From Sorghum bicolor (Eukaryota; Streptophyta; Magnoliopsida; Poales; Poaceae): 64,000 bases of DNA. The stretch covers positions 3,025,997 through 3,089,996 of the forward strand of contig NC_012871.2 of the NCBI RefSeq assembly GCF_000003195.3, read 5' to 3'. Positions 37,501 through 48,065 of this stretch are shown piece after piece. The number at the start of each line of letters is the position of its first letter. Within the stretch, counting starts at the first letter, position 1. The notes under the pieces are model-generated. The model had not been told where the DNA came from and searched no databases. It saw only the letters and a program-made list of their open reading frames with translations. A program made the position numbers and the translations under genes.

Positions 37501-40308
37501 AGTAAGCACAGAAGAGTCCCAAAGGTTGGTACATACCTGGATCAGGATAATAATTGATCCAAAAGAGTGCCACATCAGTGGAGCCAAATTGTTAAACATC
37601 TCCCTTTTCTGAAAAAGTTACAAAAAGAACATTAGATACCAAATTTGTTGTCATATTAACGACTCAACATGCATCTACTATTGTTCAGATCAGCACCATT
37701 ACTGAATCAATCAGCAACAGAATGAATAAAAGTTTACAATGGAATGAGTTCACATCCTTAGCTACTTACGAAAGCGATAACTATGGGATTCAAGCAATTA
37801 ACATGCTAATACACATATATAGGAAAATAATAGTAGTTTCACAAATTCAAAGCAGCACAAACACAGATCTGATTCACTAAAAATAGTTTACACAGCATAT
37901 TTAACTACTATATATAAGGGTGTTCCATGTATAAATAAACACATCTCTTCTGTGAGCAAACTCCTAAACTGCAACTGAAAATGTTGCCCAGTATATGTGT
38001 TAGAGTAAATAGGAATAGTACCACATTGTGTATCCACATAAGGTGTTAGTCCTATGTACCCTATATAATCAGCCCATGAGGCCCAATGCAATATATCAAA
38101 TATTCCACCAATTATATTCTCCTTCATGGTATCATTCGCCTAGGTTTAGATCGGGACACACCGCTGCCGTCATGTCGTCTTGCTGGGTACACCTAATCTG
38201 TTGTTGCTGTATCTTTTTGGTTTGCCTGATCACTGATCGGGATTGAGTCGCCCACTGCCCGTCGACCTCGCGCGTTCTACTCCGCCATCGGCATCGACTT
38301 CATCGACACCGTCTCCGAGTACTACGTGCATCTTCTCCGAGCAACAGGGCTGCTGTTGTGTCGCCTCATCGGGCCACAACATCGTTGTCCGTGTGTACAC
38401 TTCGTCGTTGCATCTCCATCGCCGTCATCTGTGCATCGACGACTGTGCTGCGCAATCCCTGCTGCACCATCCGTCTGCACAAGGTCTTCGTCCTGCTGAT
38501 TGGATCTTCGTCATCGAGCTGCCACTACCCGCGTCGTCGCTGAGACCTACTCGCCGACGCGTCTTCTCCAGCATTGCTTCTTCTTTGTCCAGCACAACCA
38601 CACGGTTGGGGCCCTCTCCCTTGTACGCTTGGTATTGGCAACACTGACGCGTGCTTTCGTCCCCGACGCGTTGCTGGATCTGGCAAATCTAGCTGCGCCT
38701 CGGCGCTCAGGCGGCTTGACTGCATCGACTTCGGCATCGACCCTCCCGTTCCTACCCCGTCTGCCTCGATTGCGTCGTCGCCCTTCTTCTACGACGGTCC
38801 TGATTGCATCGACTTCGGCATCGCCCCCTCCCACGACGACTGCCTCGACGCGTCTCCGTCATTACCATGGCACCCCTTGTGTGCCTGCAGCTCCATCGAC
38901 ACGCAACCCGATCACAACTACGTCGACCTCGGCCATCTTCAGCATGACTTCTTCGACCACGGCTACTGCATCCTTACGCTCGGCTACCTCGACATCGGCA
39001 CAAAGGGCTACCGCCTTGCATGAGGACTCATCGGCTTCTTCTCCAGCCACAGCTTACGCGGCACATCGACTGTTATGACTACGGGGAGATGTTAGTTATC
39101 AGCTTCTCCTCCAGTCTTACCGTCTGTAGCCCGCTGTGACTGCGGGGGGGGGGGGGGGGGGGGTTAGAGTAAATAGGAATAGTACCGCATTGTGTATCCA
39201 CATAAGGTGTTAGTCCTGTGTACCCTATATAATCAGCCCATGAGGCCCAATGCAATATATCAAATATTCCACCAATTATATTCTCCTTCAATATGCAATG
39301 AACCACCAGCAGTTCAAGATTTTCCATCATTACAATGTGTGATAAGCTACAGCTGGCATCTGAACAAAAAGAGTAAAATTCTCGAAGTTTCATAAATACA
39401 CCAACTCCTTCAAAGCACATATATTACTCTTTACTATACATAAACATCCTTACAACCACTGCCTATGAATGTGGCAGCTTGCGCTACTACATGTCAAACA
39501 AACAAATAGAAAAAAGATTCATGATTTTGCAGTCCCAAGGACCACTAATACAAATCAAATCGGCACTTTTGTTGATCAAAATGTATTACTATCTCAAGTA
39601 TATGAAACAACTAATTTATGTCTAGCAATCCGCCTCCAATAACCTCAAACTGGACGAAACCAGGTCTCCTGAATCCTGATAAATCTATATATGCACTAGA
39701 AAACCAGCTATGATGAACCAAAATTAAGAAATCATACATACAAAATACCTAAATTATTGTGATTTCCAAATCGAGTAAGCAGAAAAAGTTAGATCGCACA
39801 TAACCACAGATCATCCTCATAAAATCCACAAGAGATCAAACAGTATTGCCCTTGGCAAACCAAGAACCGATTGCCTTGATTATACCCAATCAATTAAACT
39901 GAACTATTTAATTCCAGAAAACCACAAAGCATCACAGATGCGAACTTCAGCAGCTATCGCATCAAGAACTCCTGGCATTAAACTGAACTATTTAATTCCG
40001 GAAACCCACAAAGCATCACAGATGCGAACTTCAGCAGCTATCGCAACAAAAACTCCTCGCAAGAAACCTCACTAGAGATCGAGGAGGCCAGATCTTCCAA
40101 GTTCCAACACAGGGATGTATAACCAGCAGACGAGGAAAGGCAAAAGAGGGACCTTGGAGAGCTCAGCGAGGGCATTTCCACGCAACTCAGGTTCGTAGAG
40201 GTCGCGCAGAAGCCGCTCTTCCGGCTTCATCTCGGTATCCTTCTCCGCCTGCACCACGGCGCTGCAGCCTCCACTGCCTCTTGCCGCGGAGGGAGGAAGG
40301 CGAGGCAT
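34590..40308 (-). CDS. CNOT9: CCR4-NOT complex subunit 9 (Rcd1/Caf40 family), 326 aa, nine exons
   Basis: Exons: 40308-40153, 37608-37537, 37333-37244, 37062-37020, 36412-36306, 35959-35864, 35224-35034, 34935-34866, 34745-34590; phases close to 981 nt. CNOT9 is an armadillo-repeat scaffold of the CCR4-NOT deadenylase that helps recruit mRNA-specific repressors in the cytoplasm. Family blocks are [77 protein letters not shown], and [25 protein letters not shown]. The tail after residue 275 is Pro/Gly-rich ([20 protein letters not shown]). Some core positions differ from the forms I remember (for example [18 protein letters not shown]), so this may be a diverged paralogue. The exon 1 donor is a weak GTCCCT. 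Intron 1 (2.5 kb) carries a retroelement. Confidence 0.93.
36501..36667. repeat. hAT-type MITE in CNOT9 intron 4
   Basis: The 167-bp element has terminal inverted repeats CAGTGGCGGAGCT (left) and CACTGGCGGAGCT (right end read on the other strand), one mismatch, and is flanked by a perfect 8-bp target duplication CAAGTAAA (36493-36500 and 36668-36675). The 8-bp duplication and CAG-type ends fit the hAT superfamily. It has no coding capacity. Confidence 0.85.
37998..38126 (+). repeat. 5' LTR of the miniature LTR element
   Basis: 129 bp, TGTTAGAG... to ...CTCCTTCA, flanked on the left by the target duplication ATATG. Confidence 0.9.
38127..38140 (+). other. Primer-binding site of the miniature LTR element
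   Basis: TGGTATCATTCGCC starts directly after the 5' LTR; the first eight bases match the initiator Met-tRNA complement. Confidence 0.75.
39144..39163 (+). other. Poly-G polypurine tract
   Basis: Twenty consecutive G bases end at the 3' LTR border and may have replaced its first T. G runs are common as polypurine tracts in small LTR elements, but this length is unusual and its exact length may be unreliable. Confidence 0.75.
39162..39290 (+). repeat. 3' LTR of the miniature LTR element
   Basis: 129 bp matching 37998-38126 with three substitutions, followed by the target duplication ATATG. Confidence 0.9.
39893..40060. repeat. 84-bp tandem duplication in CNOT9 intron 1
   Basis: Units 39893-39976 and 39977-40060 are direct neighbours with only a few differences (each starts ATTAAACTGAACTATTTAAT). 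The second unit ends about 90 bp from the exon 1 donor site. Confidence 0.85.
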
Positions 40309-40706
40309 TGGGGAAGGAGCAGGTGTTGAAGATTTTCCGTTTCAAAGAGGCGAAGAAATAGAAGAAGGCTATCATTATTAGATTTATTGATCTATTTAAA
40401 AGACCCTTATACCCTTTTCCCGTTGTTATTATAAGGTAAAAATAAATGCATTCTTATATTTACCCTTTCCTTTGGGTTTTGTTTCTGTGATAAAACTTAT
40501 CATCTGTTTTAGCTTTTGTACGTTTCATATTTGGAATGCTCTGTACACAGCCTTTTTGGATGACAGTGCTTTGGGTGTTTGGGATTGCCTTAAGTGTAAG
40601 AAATGGCTGGTTTTCTATGTGAATGAATATATATCTCTGACCATGGATGCAATCAATTACTTACTGCAATAGCAGTACACCATTCACATTTCCTAAGCCA
40701 GTATTA

Positions 40707-40991
40707 GAGCAACTCCAAGAGACTCTTTATATCTTTCCTAAATGTTAGGAATAGAAATTTTGGTGAAAATTTCCCCTCCAACAGCTTGTCTAAACAGTTA
40801 TGTAAATATAGCCATCTTCTATTTCGGATTTTTCGCTAGCAAAAAATAGAAGACGAGAATGGCTCTCTAGAGGGCGTACGAGATAGAAAAGCTGTTGGAG
40901 AGTGAAAAGATATAGGAAACAAAAATTACGGAAATGACTCTCCAAATGATGATTTAGAGAGTGAGGTTTAGAAAGACTCTTGCAGATGCTC
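40707..40991. repeat. Tourist-like MITE upstream of CNOT9
   Basis: Ends GAGCAACTCCAAGAGACTCT and, from the right on the other strand, GAGCATCTGCAAGAGTCTTT form inverted repeats; flanking TTA (40704-40706, 40992-40994) is the 3-bp target duplication of PIF/Harbinger MITEs. 285 bp, non-coding. Confidence 0.8.
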
Positions 40992-42480
40992 TTATATGGC
41001 TAGATTGCTGGGCTAGGAACAGCGAGGGTTGGAAGCGTACTCACCCTTTACAAGAGGCTCTGAGTTACATGGAGATACTAATTCCTTGTTTAACTCAGAA
41101 TGTTCTTCTGTATTCATCTTATAGAGTTGGCCCTACAATTTGACTAATAGACTGCTGGTTCATCTCCCAAATAGGTAGCAATTCCAAAGCAACAAACTCA
41201 AAACAAACCTCCTAGCTAGGACATTTCAGACAATTATGGATGTCTGAGCCTGCTTCTTGCACCATGCATATGTTTTTCTATGAATGTGTCCACAAAACAG
41301 TACAGTAGTAGTCTTTCATGTATGGACTTGTGGTGATACGATTGATTTTTCAAAGTTATGCACCATGAAATGGTCAAGCCTATTCATCCGATTTGTTTCG
41401 TACTGATGAAATATCTAAACCAGTGATTTTGTCATTACATGATTTAGGGAGTATAGAGGTGGCCGTTTTAAAGCTTCATAGCAAAACATATCTATATGCT
41501 ATAGCATCCTCTATAGAATAGCAAAAAACAGAAGGGGGTTGCATAGCCCACTATGGCCCCAACAAAGCTGCTACCTTAGACAATTCACTTTGTATGCGCC
41601 CTATATTAAAATATCAACTCAGCTGACTCCCTGAACTATCCCAATTTGTCCAGTTCACCCCCTAATGAGTTTTTTCTCCTTTTTGTTACTCTTGTACAGG
41701 TTGTATATCGGGTTGTGGGTTAATAGATTATCTTTGTAAAGTATGTTAATAAAAAACTTGAAAATTGTTGTTGCTGTCTGTCACACATTGTCATGCCTCA
41801 CTAGTTAAAGTAATACAAAATGCTCCCAAGTCCCAATAATCACAAAATTTGAACCCGAGACAACTTTTACGAGGAGAAACAAAAAAAAAACAAATTTCAT
41901 TAGGGGTGATTTGATCTAATTTGATTACTTTGTGGGAGTAAATCAAGTCAACACTCAACATTTTGTATAGGCGGTGAACAGATAAACAGAATAGTTGCAG
42001 GTCATAAAGTCTAAGGTGCACTTTTTCCTTAAAATTAGTTCTTTATAAAAAAAAGGAAAGATAACTACACTATGTATTTTACAATCATTCAGTAAACATA
42101 TGTACCTAAGGATTTCTGCATTTATTTTACATGATCAAGGACCATTATTCTTAAATAAGTTAGTTGCTTACTGGTTATTAATCAATAAAAGAAGATATAT
42201 TATTCCATCGAAACTTATGATAGATAATAGAAAAACACATATATAAATTGGTAAAAGGCACTATCTGATCATGGTATCATAAGCCATCTCTGTTTGAAAA
42301 AACTCGGTGCTAATTAACTCTGAGATATTATGTGAAATGAATAGGAGGTGATGAAACAGACTGTCCAGAGGAGAAACAAAATTAGGACTAGAGTCTCATT
42401 GTTCGACATGATGCACAGTCAATGAATTCTTCCGTTATGTTAGCCCGTCGCAAAAATAAATAATTTTCAGTTGCTCCACT
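40992..42480. other. Intergenic, no gene seen
   Basis: AT-rich DNA with degraded repeat sequence. CACCCCCTAATGAG near 41656 and TTTCATTAGGGGTGATTTG near 41893 form an inverted pair, suggesting an old DNA-element remnant. Confidence 0.4.
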
Positions 42481-42499
42481 AATCCTGGTAAAAAAGCTA

Positions 42500-43036
42500 G
42501 AAAGACGGCAGCCTAGTAGAAAGATAACGTGGGTTTCACCACCAATGCGTTGGACCACTGGTGTAAGATGCATACCGTCTGTGTGGCGTCCCCTGAGCTT
42601 GCTGAAACAGACGAAACCGCCACCGCCCTGCTCCGCGGCGGCAGCGGAGGCTCCCTCCACCAAATTAGTGGCTTCTAGGATCAGACGCCGAAATTGGAGC
42701 CTCCCAGATCGAGCCGCTCGACAGCGCTGCATCGAGCGCTCGCCCAAACAGACCGCCAGCCGTCGTAGGGGAACAGGGACAGCGAGCTCCCTCCTCCAGC
42801 GGAAGTTTGGCGCAGCTGCTAAGCCGTCGTCGTCGCCGTCGCGAGACGCGACGCGACGCGGCCCGGCGGCCCCATTGCCGCACGCCGGAAATGTGGGCCT
42901 CGCCGTATCGGGTGTGACGGATATGGCGCTTTTCTCCATCAGCCGTTGGACTGAGGTCTAACGGTCCAGATTCGCCCTTCGCCCCGATCAGAGCCTCCCG
43001 CTGTTGAAGGGCAGCCGAGCAGGCTTGAGAAAGAGA
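42500..43036. promoter_or_regulatory. GC-rich island, probable displaced promoter/leader of the F-box gene
   Basis: Overlapping open frames run on both strands (42545-42961 plus, 42388-42939 minus) without any recognisable domain, which suggests composition rather than coding. The stretch GCCGTTGGACTGAGGTCTAA at about 42942 resembles grass promoter DNA. If the MULE at 43037-48056 is removed, this island joins directly to the CT-rich leader of the F-box gene at 48066. Role is inference. Confidence 0.4.
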
Positions 43037-43154
43037 GAGCTTTTTACCTTTATGCCATTATGAAAGATGGACCAAACCACCATACCACTAAAAAGTTGTT
43101 TCGCACCGTTGTGTCCAACTTCATTTTCGACTATACCCGTGTGTCATTCCGTCC
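43037..43154. repeat. MULE left terminal inverted repeat
   Basis: 118 bp, inverted match to 47939-48056 with about seven mismatches. In MULEs such repeats bind transposase and often carry promoters. Confidence 0.92.
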
Positions 43155-43409
43155 ATTTTGAAGCCTAACGGCAGTTAAGTGGCCTGTGAATAGACTTCAA
43201 TGCTCCTGGGTCAGTTGGTCTCGTGAACAAAAAATTTTTGTCCTCAGTGCCACTGACTGGCTGCCAGTTTCGGCGCCAAAGAGGTCCTGGTTTTGGCGCC
43301 AAAGTGGCCTGCTGCTCTGCTATAAATCAGATGGTCACCCATTGCCTAGCCAACTTCTCATTTCTCTGTCTCCTTTATGAGCTCCTCCTTTCTCTAGTCC
43401 TGCACATCC

Positions 43410-43922
43410 ATGTCTCAAGCTTCTAGCAGCAGCTATGGGGGGAGGGTGAAGAGGGTCTTGTGCCCTAACTGTCATGTGCTTGCCAACCGTTTCATTTCAA
43501 GGACAGAGAAGAACCCTAACCGTGCTTTTCACAAGTGTCCGTATTATGCAGTGAGTGCTATTCTTGTCGCCTCTTTTTCCCCTCATATTTGGTTTTTTGT
43601 TGATGGTTTAGGTGGATGCTTTTCATGGTTTTGGTTCCAGGTTGGTGGTTGCAGATACTATCAATGGGAGGATGAAATGGTGGACTTTGAAGTGCAGACC
43701 CAAACAACTCCTGCTCCTCTACATGCAGTTCCCCTACAGGCAGTAATCCCTGGTGCTGATCAAGTAGCCATGTATCAAGAAGGATCCCAGGCTGTTGGAG
43801 TTGTAGGCAATGCAGTAGTGGAAAATAGGGGCGACAATAGGGTTATGCAGCAGCTTAGGTGGATTGAGAAGCTTATCTATGTATGCATTTTCATGGCTTT
43901 GTATGCTATAATGAAGAAGTAG
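43410..43922 (+). CDS. GRF-type zinc-finger protein with C-terminal membrane anchor, inside the MULE
   Basis: Two readings exist: an uninterrupted 170-aa frame, or 140 aa after removing a 90-nt intron 43551-43640 with GTGAGT and TTCCAG borders. Splicing brings the zinc finger together (CPNC, then HKCP, then CRYYQW), the pattern of the GRF finger that binds single-stranded nucleic acid in other proteins, so I favour the spliced form. The middle is Gln/Val-rich without a domain. The end, LIYVCIFMALYAIM, is a single hydrophobic segment suited to tail anchoring. Similar GRF-finger/tail-anchor proteins are common in grass genomes; here the gene sits wholly inside the transposon, in the opposite direction to the transposase. 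It may be a second MULE gene or a captured host gene. Confidence 0.75.
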   Translation: MSQASSSSYGGRVKRVLCPNCHVLANRFISRTEKNPNRAFHKCPYYAVSAILVASFSPHIWFFVDGLGGCFSWFWFQVGGCRYYQWEDEMVDFEVQTQTTPAPLHAVPLQAVIPGADQVAMYQEGSQAVGVVGNAVVENRGDNRVMQQLRWIEKLIYVCIFMALYAIMKK

Positions 43923-44196
43923 ATGCTGCATATGTATGTTGTATGAACATCGAGATGAATCAATGAATGAATGGAACCAACATTTCAGATTAAGCACAAA
44001 CACATTAATCATCACATATAAAAAAAGTGTTCAGCAAACAGTAGTAGCATCCATAGTTCTCACTCCCAAACAACCAAGTTTTACAAAAGAAATGTTTTCC
44101 AGACCCCTGTTGCAGACTCCCATACAACTAGTTTCATCATCACATCCAAAAGTGGGGGCTGGACATGGCATCACAAAACAACAGAAAAGAGACCTC

Positions 44197-47100
44197 TTAC
44201 GCTAGGTCTAGCTTCTTCTTGCTTCTTGTATTGGAAGCAGGGCTGGTAGAGGTAGCTTGACTGCCTTCCTGAAGTGGTTGCCTCTTTGGGGTCAGCTTCT
44301 TCTTCTTCTTCACTGCTAGCTGCTTTCTTGGTGGTGTTTTCTTGGGCAAAGGTACCACAGTCTCTGTGTGTACTGTGGCTTCAACAGCACCTGGGCTAGT
44401 AGTGCTTGGAGCTAGGAACACAGTGCATAGTGGTACAGGTTCATTGGAGCCAGTTCCAGACCTAGGGATAACAAAACAAGAAGTGTCACTGGCTAATAAA
44501 TGCATGGAAACACACTCAGATGGTCCAGATTGTACCTGTTTGAAGGACCTCCAGAAGTAGTAGCAGCTGTCACCTTTCTTTTCTTTGCAGCACCTCCAGA
44601 AGTAGTAGTTGCCTTATTCTTTTTCTTTTCCCTGGCTTTTTCTACAGCTTCATTGGAGGGGAACTGCATGACTGATGATGTAGGATTAGCCAGCACCAAA
44701 CTAGTCTCAGTATTGGTGCTTGTTGCTTTTTTCTGCCTTTTCTTTGGGACACCCCTGCACAAGACAAAACATAATGTAACTGAAGACAAATAGACAAGAA
44801 CTGCACAAGACAAGAAAGTTGTTACCTTTCAGCAAGCATTGCAGCTATGTCCTCTGGATCCCCATTCTTGCATGTATACCAATGATGGCCTTTTTGATGG
44901 CATATTGGGCACTCATGCCTCCTTCTGTTGCTGTTGCCACCTTCTAGGGCTCCCTTCATTCTATTTTTATGTCTTCCACCAGCTGTTGGCCTTAAGCATG
45001 GAGGATGCATGAAGAAACCATGTTTACTTTCAGACCACATACTCTTGTCAGGAATGCAAGGGATAGAACCTGCATATGCAGCCTTGAACTTGCTCACAGA
45101 ATAATAATCATCCACATAGTCTTCTAGTCTTGCATGTGGGATTGAGGTGATGTAAGCAATTGCATGCTTGCAAGGGATTCCAGACCCTTGCCAAGCCCTA
45201 CAGGTGCATGTTCTTTCTGGTAGGTTGACCACAAATCTGTAGCCAGACCCCCCCTTAGCACAAATCTCAGCCACACCTTCAGGACTGTCAGTTATGACCT
45301 CAATGTCCAAATTGTAGCTGTCCTCTCTCAACTTTTTCTCAATATGAGGTAATATCTTTCCTGTGAACTTCATGGCTACCCTCTTCCTATGGTTCCACTT
45401 GATCAAAATCTTCTGTCTTATTGTGTCCAGCAAATCATCTAAATGCTTTGACTTCTCAAGCTTTATCCAATTGTTGAATGACTCAGCCAGATTATTAGTG
45501 ACATAATCCACCTTGGATGTAGTCCTGTACTGACTCCTAGTCCACAACTTTTTGTGGTTGTCAGCTAGGTAAATCATTGCATCTGGCCTAGCTGCAGCCA
45601 TGGCCTGGTAATGTTTGTTAAACATGTATGGGCTCCAAGAATAAGAGGCAGCCCATAGATGATCATCAAAGACCTGGCCATTGAACCTTTTCTTAAAATT
45701 CGGCACTAGATGATACATGCACTCCCTGTGCTCAGCCTCAGGGAAGACCTCACTAACCCCATTCATAACAGCCTGTCCACAATCTGTACAGAAAGCCAGC
45801 CCAGCTGGTGATCCAATAACCTCTCTCAACTTCTGCATGAACCAAACCCAATTCTCATTGGTCTCTGAATCTATAACTCCTACTGCTACTGGGTACATCC
45901 AGTTATGTCCATCTACTGCACAGGCTACACACAACTGACCCCTGAACTTTCCATTCAAAAATGTGCTATCTACAGCAAGATATGGTCTGCACCCTCTAAG
46001 AAATCCATCTACACAGGGCTTCAATGCAAAGAACAACCTATTAAACCTGATCTTATCCTTGACTGTGGTAATCAATGATAAGAGATGAGCCAGGACTAGA
46101 TTGCTCTAACTGGGCCTGGAGTCTAAACAAATTGTTGAAGCTCCTATCCCAGGGCCCATAAATCCTATCCATGGCAATATTTTTACCTTTGTACACTCTC
46201 CTGTATGTCAAAAGGACTTTGTACTCTTCGTTGATCCTCCTTATCAGCTCTTTCATCTTGATGTTGGCATCTTCCTTTAACCAATCAGCTACTTTGTCAG
46301 CAACCCAATACTGATCCAACCCAACACAGATTCCAACTCTCCTAGCACTCTGACATTCATGATCATCTTTATTCTTTTTGATCTGCAGAAAAGAGAAGAC
46401 CATCACACATTACATACACAATATAAGATGGCAGAAAAAGAGAAGACCAACTACTAATTACCTTAACTGTCACACCATCCCGAAGAGTAGATGCATGAAT
46501 TCTCCATGGGCAATTAAATTCATCCTTGTACTTGCAGTACACCCTATACCTCCCTGGATCACTTTTCTCAATTAAGTAATGGTACTCATGTTTAGCAGAA
46601 TGAGAAGCTAATGCAATCTTAAAAGCAGCCATATTTGAATAAATAGTTCCTACAGACATAGGAGGATCCTTCTTATCATAATGAGCATCAGGCTTTGGTT
46701 CAGGCACTCTGTCAGCAACAATCTCATCATCAGACACATCATCAACATTAGCATCAGAGTCAGACAACATTTCATCACCAGAGCTATCCTCTTCCTCTTC
46801 CTCTTCCTCTTCCTCTTCCAATTCCTCTTCCCTTTGTTTTCTGCCAGTACTAGGATTTGGAGGTGCAGGTTGGTACTGGGGACCAAGGTCAATATACAGG
46901 GATTCATCGTCAACACCAACATGCTCAAACATTGGGTTAGGGTTGGCCAGGGTTCGATCATCATCAACAATAGAATCATCATTGTGGTCATCATCATAGG
47001 AGGGTTGGCTAGGCCCAGCTTGATCTGTATTTGTGGTCTGGCTGGGTTCTAAGGGTGTTGGCTCTGGTATTGTAGGGGTGTCTGGGGAGGGTGCAGGATT

Positions 47101-47442
47101 GTTTGGTTCACCAAAGTCCCAATTTGGAAGAACAGGGGGCTCACTATTTTCCTTATGATATGCAACTGTCAACCAGCAAGACCTGTAAACCCTATGTTTA
47201 TCAAACATTTCTACCAACTCTTGGTCACTTCGGATTGGAATGTGAACTTTACTATCTCTGCAGAAATAGAATAAGCTAGCTACATCACCGTAGTTAGGCG
47301 GATACTTGTCAACAACATCCTCGAGCATCCCACCGAAGTGTGTGCGGTCAGCATCCACCACTTCATTTACACAAAACCAGCGCGCACGTGAGTTTGGAAC
47401 AACAATCCGCATTTCTAAATTGAAGCTACTGTCCGGGTCCAT
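44197..47442 (-). pseudogene. MURA-type MULE transposase, four coding exons, one frameshift
   Basis: Exons: 47442-46462, 46382-44826, 44754-44536, 44461-44197; a 5' leader intron with acceptor near 47444 is likely. The roughly 1000-residue product starts with a PB1-like region, then an acidic Glu-run linker and a MuDR DNA-binding segment (CPWRIHAS). The DDE catalytic domain shows YLAVDSTFLNGKFRGQL, FCTDCGQAVMNG with HRECMYHL, and NNLAESFNNW. A SWIM finger CTCRAWQGSGIPCKHA and a zinc knuckle CPICHQKGHHWYTC follow, then two Lys/Ser/Thr-rich tail exons that look like nuclear-localisation sequence. Between 46053 and 46090 the frame slips: the upstream frame stops after SLIIDYHSQG and homology resumes one base over. 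Other junctions close in phase. A sequencing error is possible. Confidence 0.88.
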
Positions 47443-47938
47443 CCTACAGATGAACAAATGAACACGAAATCAATAAACCCTAGCTCCAATCCAATCCAAT
47501 CCGTAGCGCACGGCCAAAGCAAAACCCTCAACGACAGCTACTACAATCAACTTAACTAAGGAGCGCAGAATCAGTGAACTCACCCGTCTCGAAACCAATC
47601 CGGACGCTCGCCCGCACCGTTCCACGCCATGGCTGCTACGCACGGATGTCCTCGCCCTCGCTGACCGGTCAAGTGCCACCACCCATGCGCCGACGCAACA
47701 CGGGGGGACTATAGTCCTCGACCGCCGCCGAATCCGCCGTCCCGACCGCCGCCGCCGCCGCTAGGGTTCCGAGCTCGGGGTTTGAGAGAGGAAGACTGAG
47801 AGTGGGGAACGGGGAATGGGAATGGTCAATGGCGCTCGCTCCTCTTCTATCGCCCGAGACTACAAGGGCAAAAAGGATATTTTCTGACCCAGGGCCCACG
47901 TGCCAGACATCTTAATCGTCAAAAAACGGACGGAATGG

Positions 47939-48056
47939 GGACGGAATGGCACACGGGTATAGTCGAAGATGAAGTTGGGCACAGCGGTGCGAAACAACTT
48001 TTTAGTGGCCTGGTGGTTTGGTCCATCTTTCATAATGGCATACAGGTAAAAAGCTC
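47939..48056. repeat. MULE right terminal inverted repeat
   Basis: Mate of 43037-43154; it lies immediately upstream of the F-box gene's leader and could act as an alternative promoter for it (inference). Confidence 0.92.
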
Positions 48057-48065
48057 AGAAAGAGA

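Larger units (their letters stand above)
37998..39290 (+). mobile_element. Miniature non-autonomous LTR retrotransposon (TRIM-like) in CNOT9 intron 1
   Basis: Two 129-bp LTRs (37998-38126 and 39162-39290) differ at three positions and end in CA; the 5' copy starts TGTTAG, the 3' copy GGTTAG. A primer-binding site starting TGGTATCATTCGCC follows the 5' LTR, and a run of 20 G (39144-39163) precedes the 3' LTR as polypurine tract. The target duplication ATATG is perfect (37993-37997, 39291-39295). The 1.03-kb interior is GC-rich and holds no gag or pol domain; its open frames are low-complexity Ser/Thr/Ala/Pro strings. It lies antisense to CNOT9. Movement must use another element's proteins. Copia or gypsy origin is not decided. 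Confidence 0.9.
43037..48056 (-). mobile_element. Complete Mutator-like element (MULE), 5020 bp, with 118-bp TIRs
   Basis: Terminal inverted repeats 43037-43154 and 47939-48056 begin GAGCTTTTTACCT and agree at about 111 of 118 positions. The 9-bp target duplication AGAAAGAGA (43028-43036 and 48057-48065) is perfect, so the borders are exact. Inside are a MURA-type transposase gene on the minus strand and a small GRF zinc-finger gene on the plus strand. The structure is that of an autonomous element, but the transposase frame is broken once in exon 2. TIR divergence suggests it is older than the chromovirus at the window start, though the unmutated target repeat argues against great age. Confidence 0.95.
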
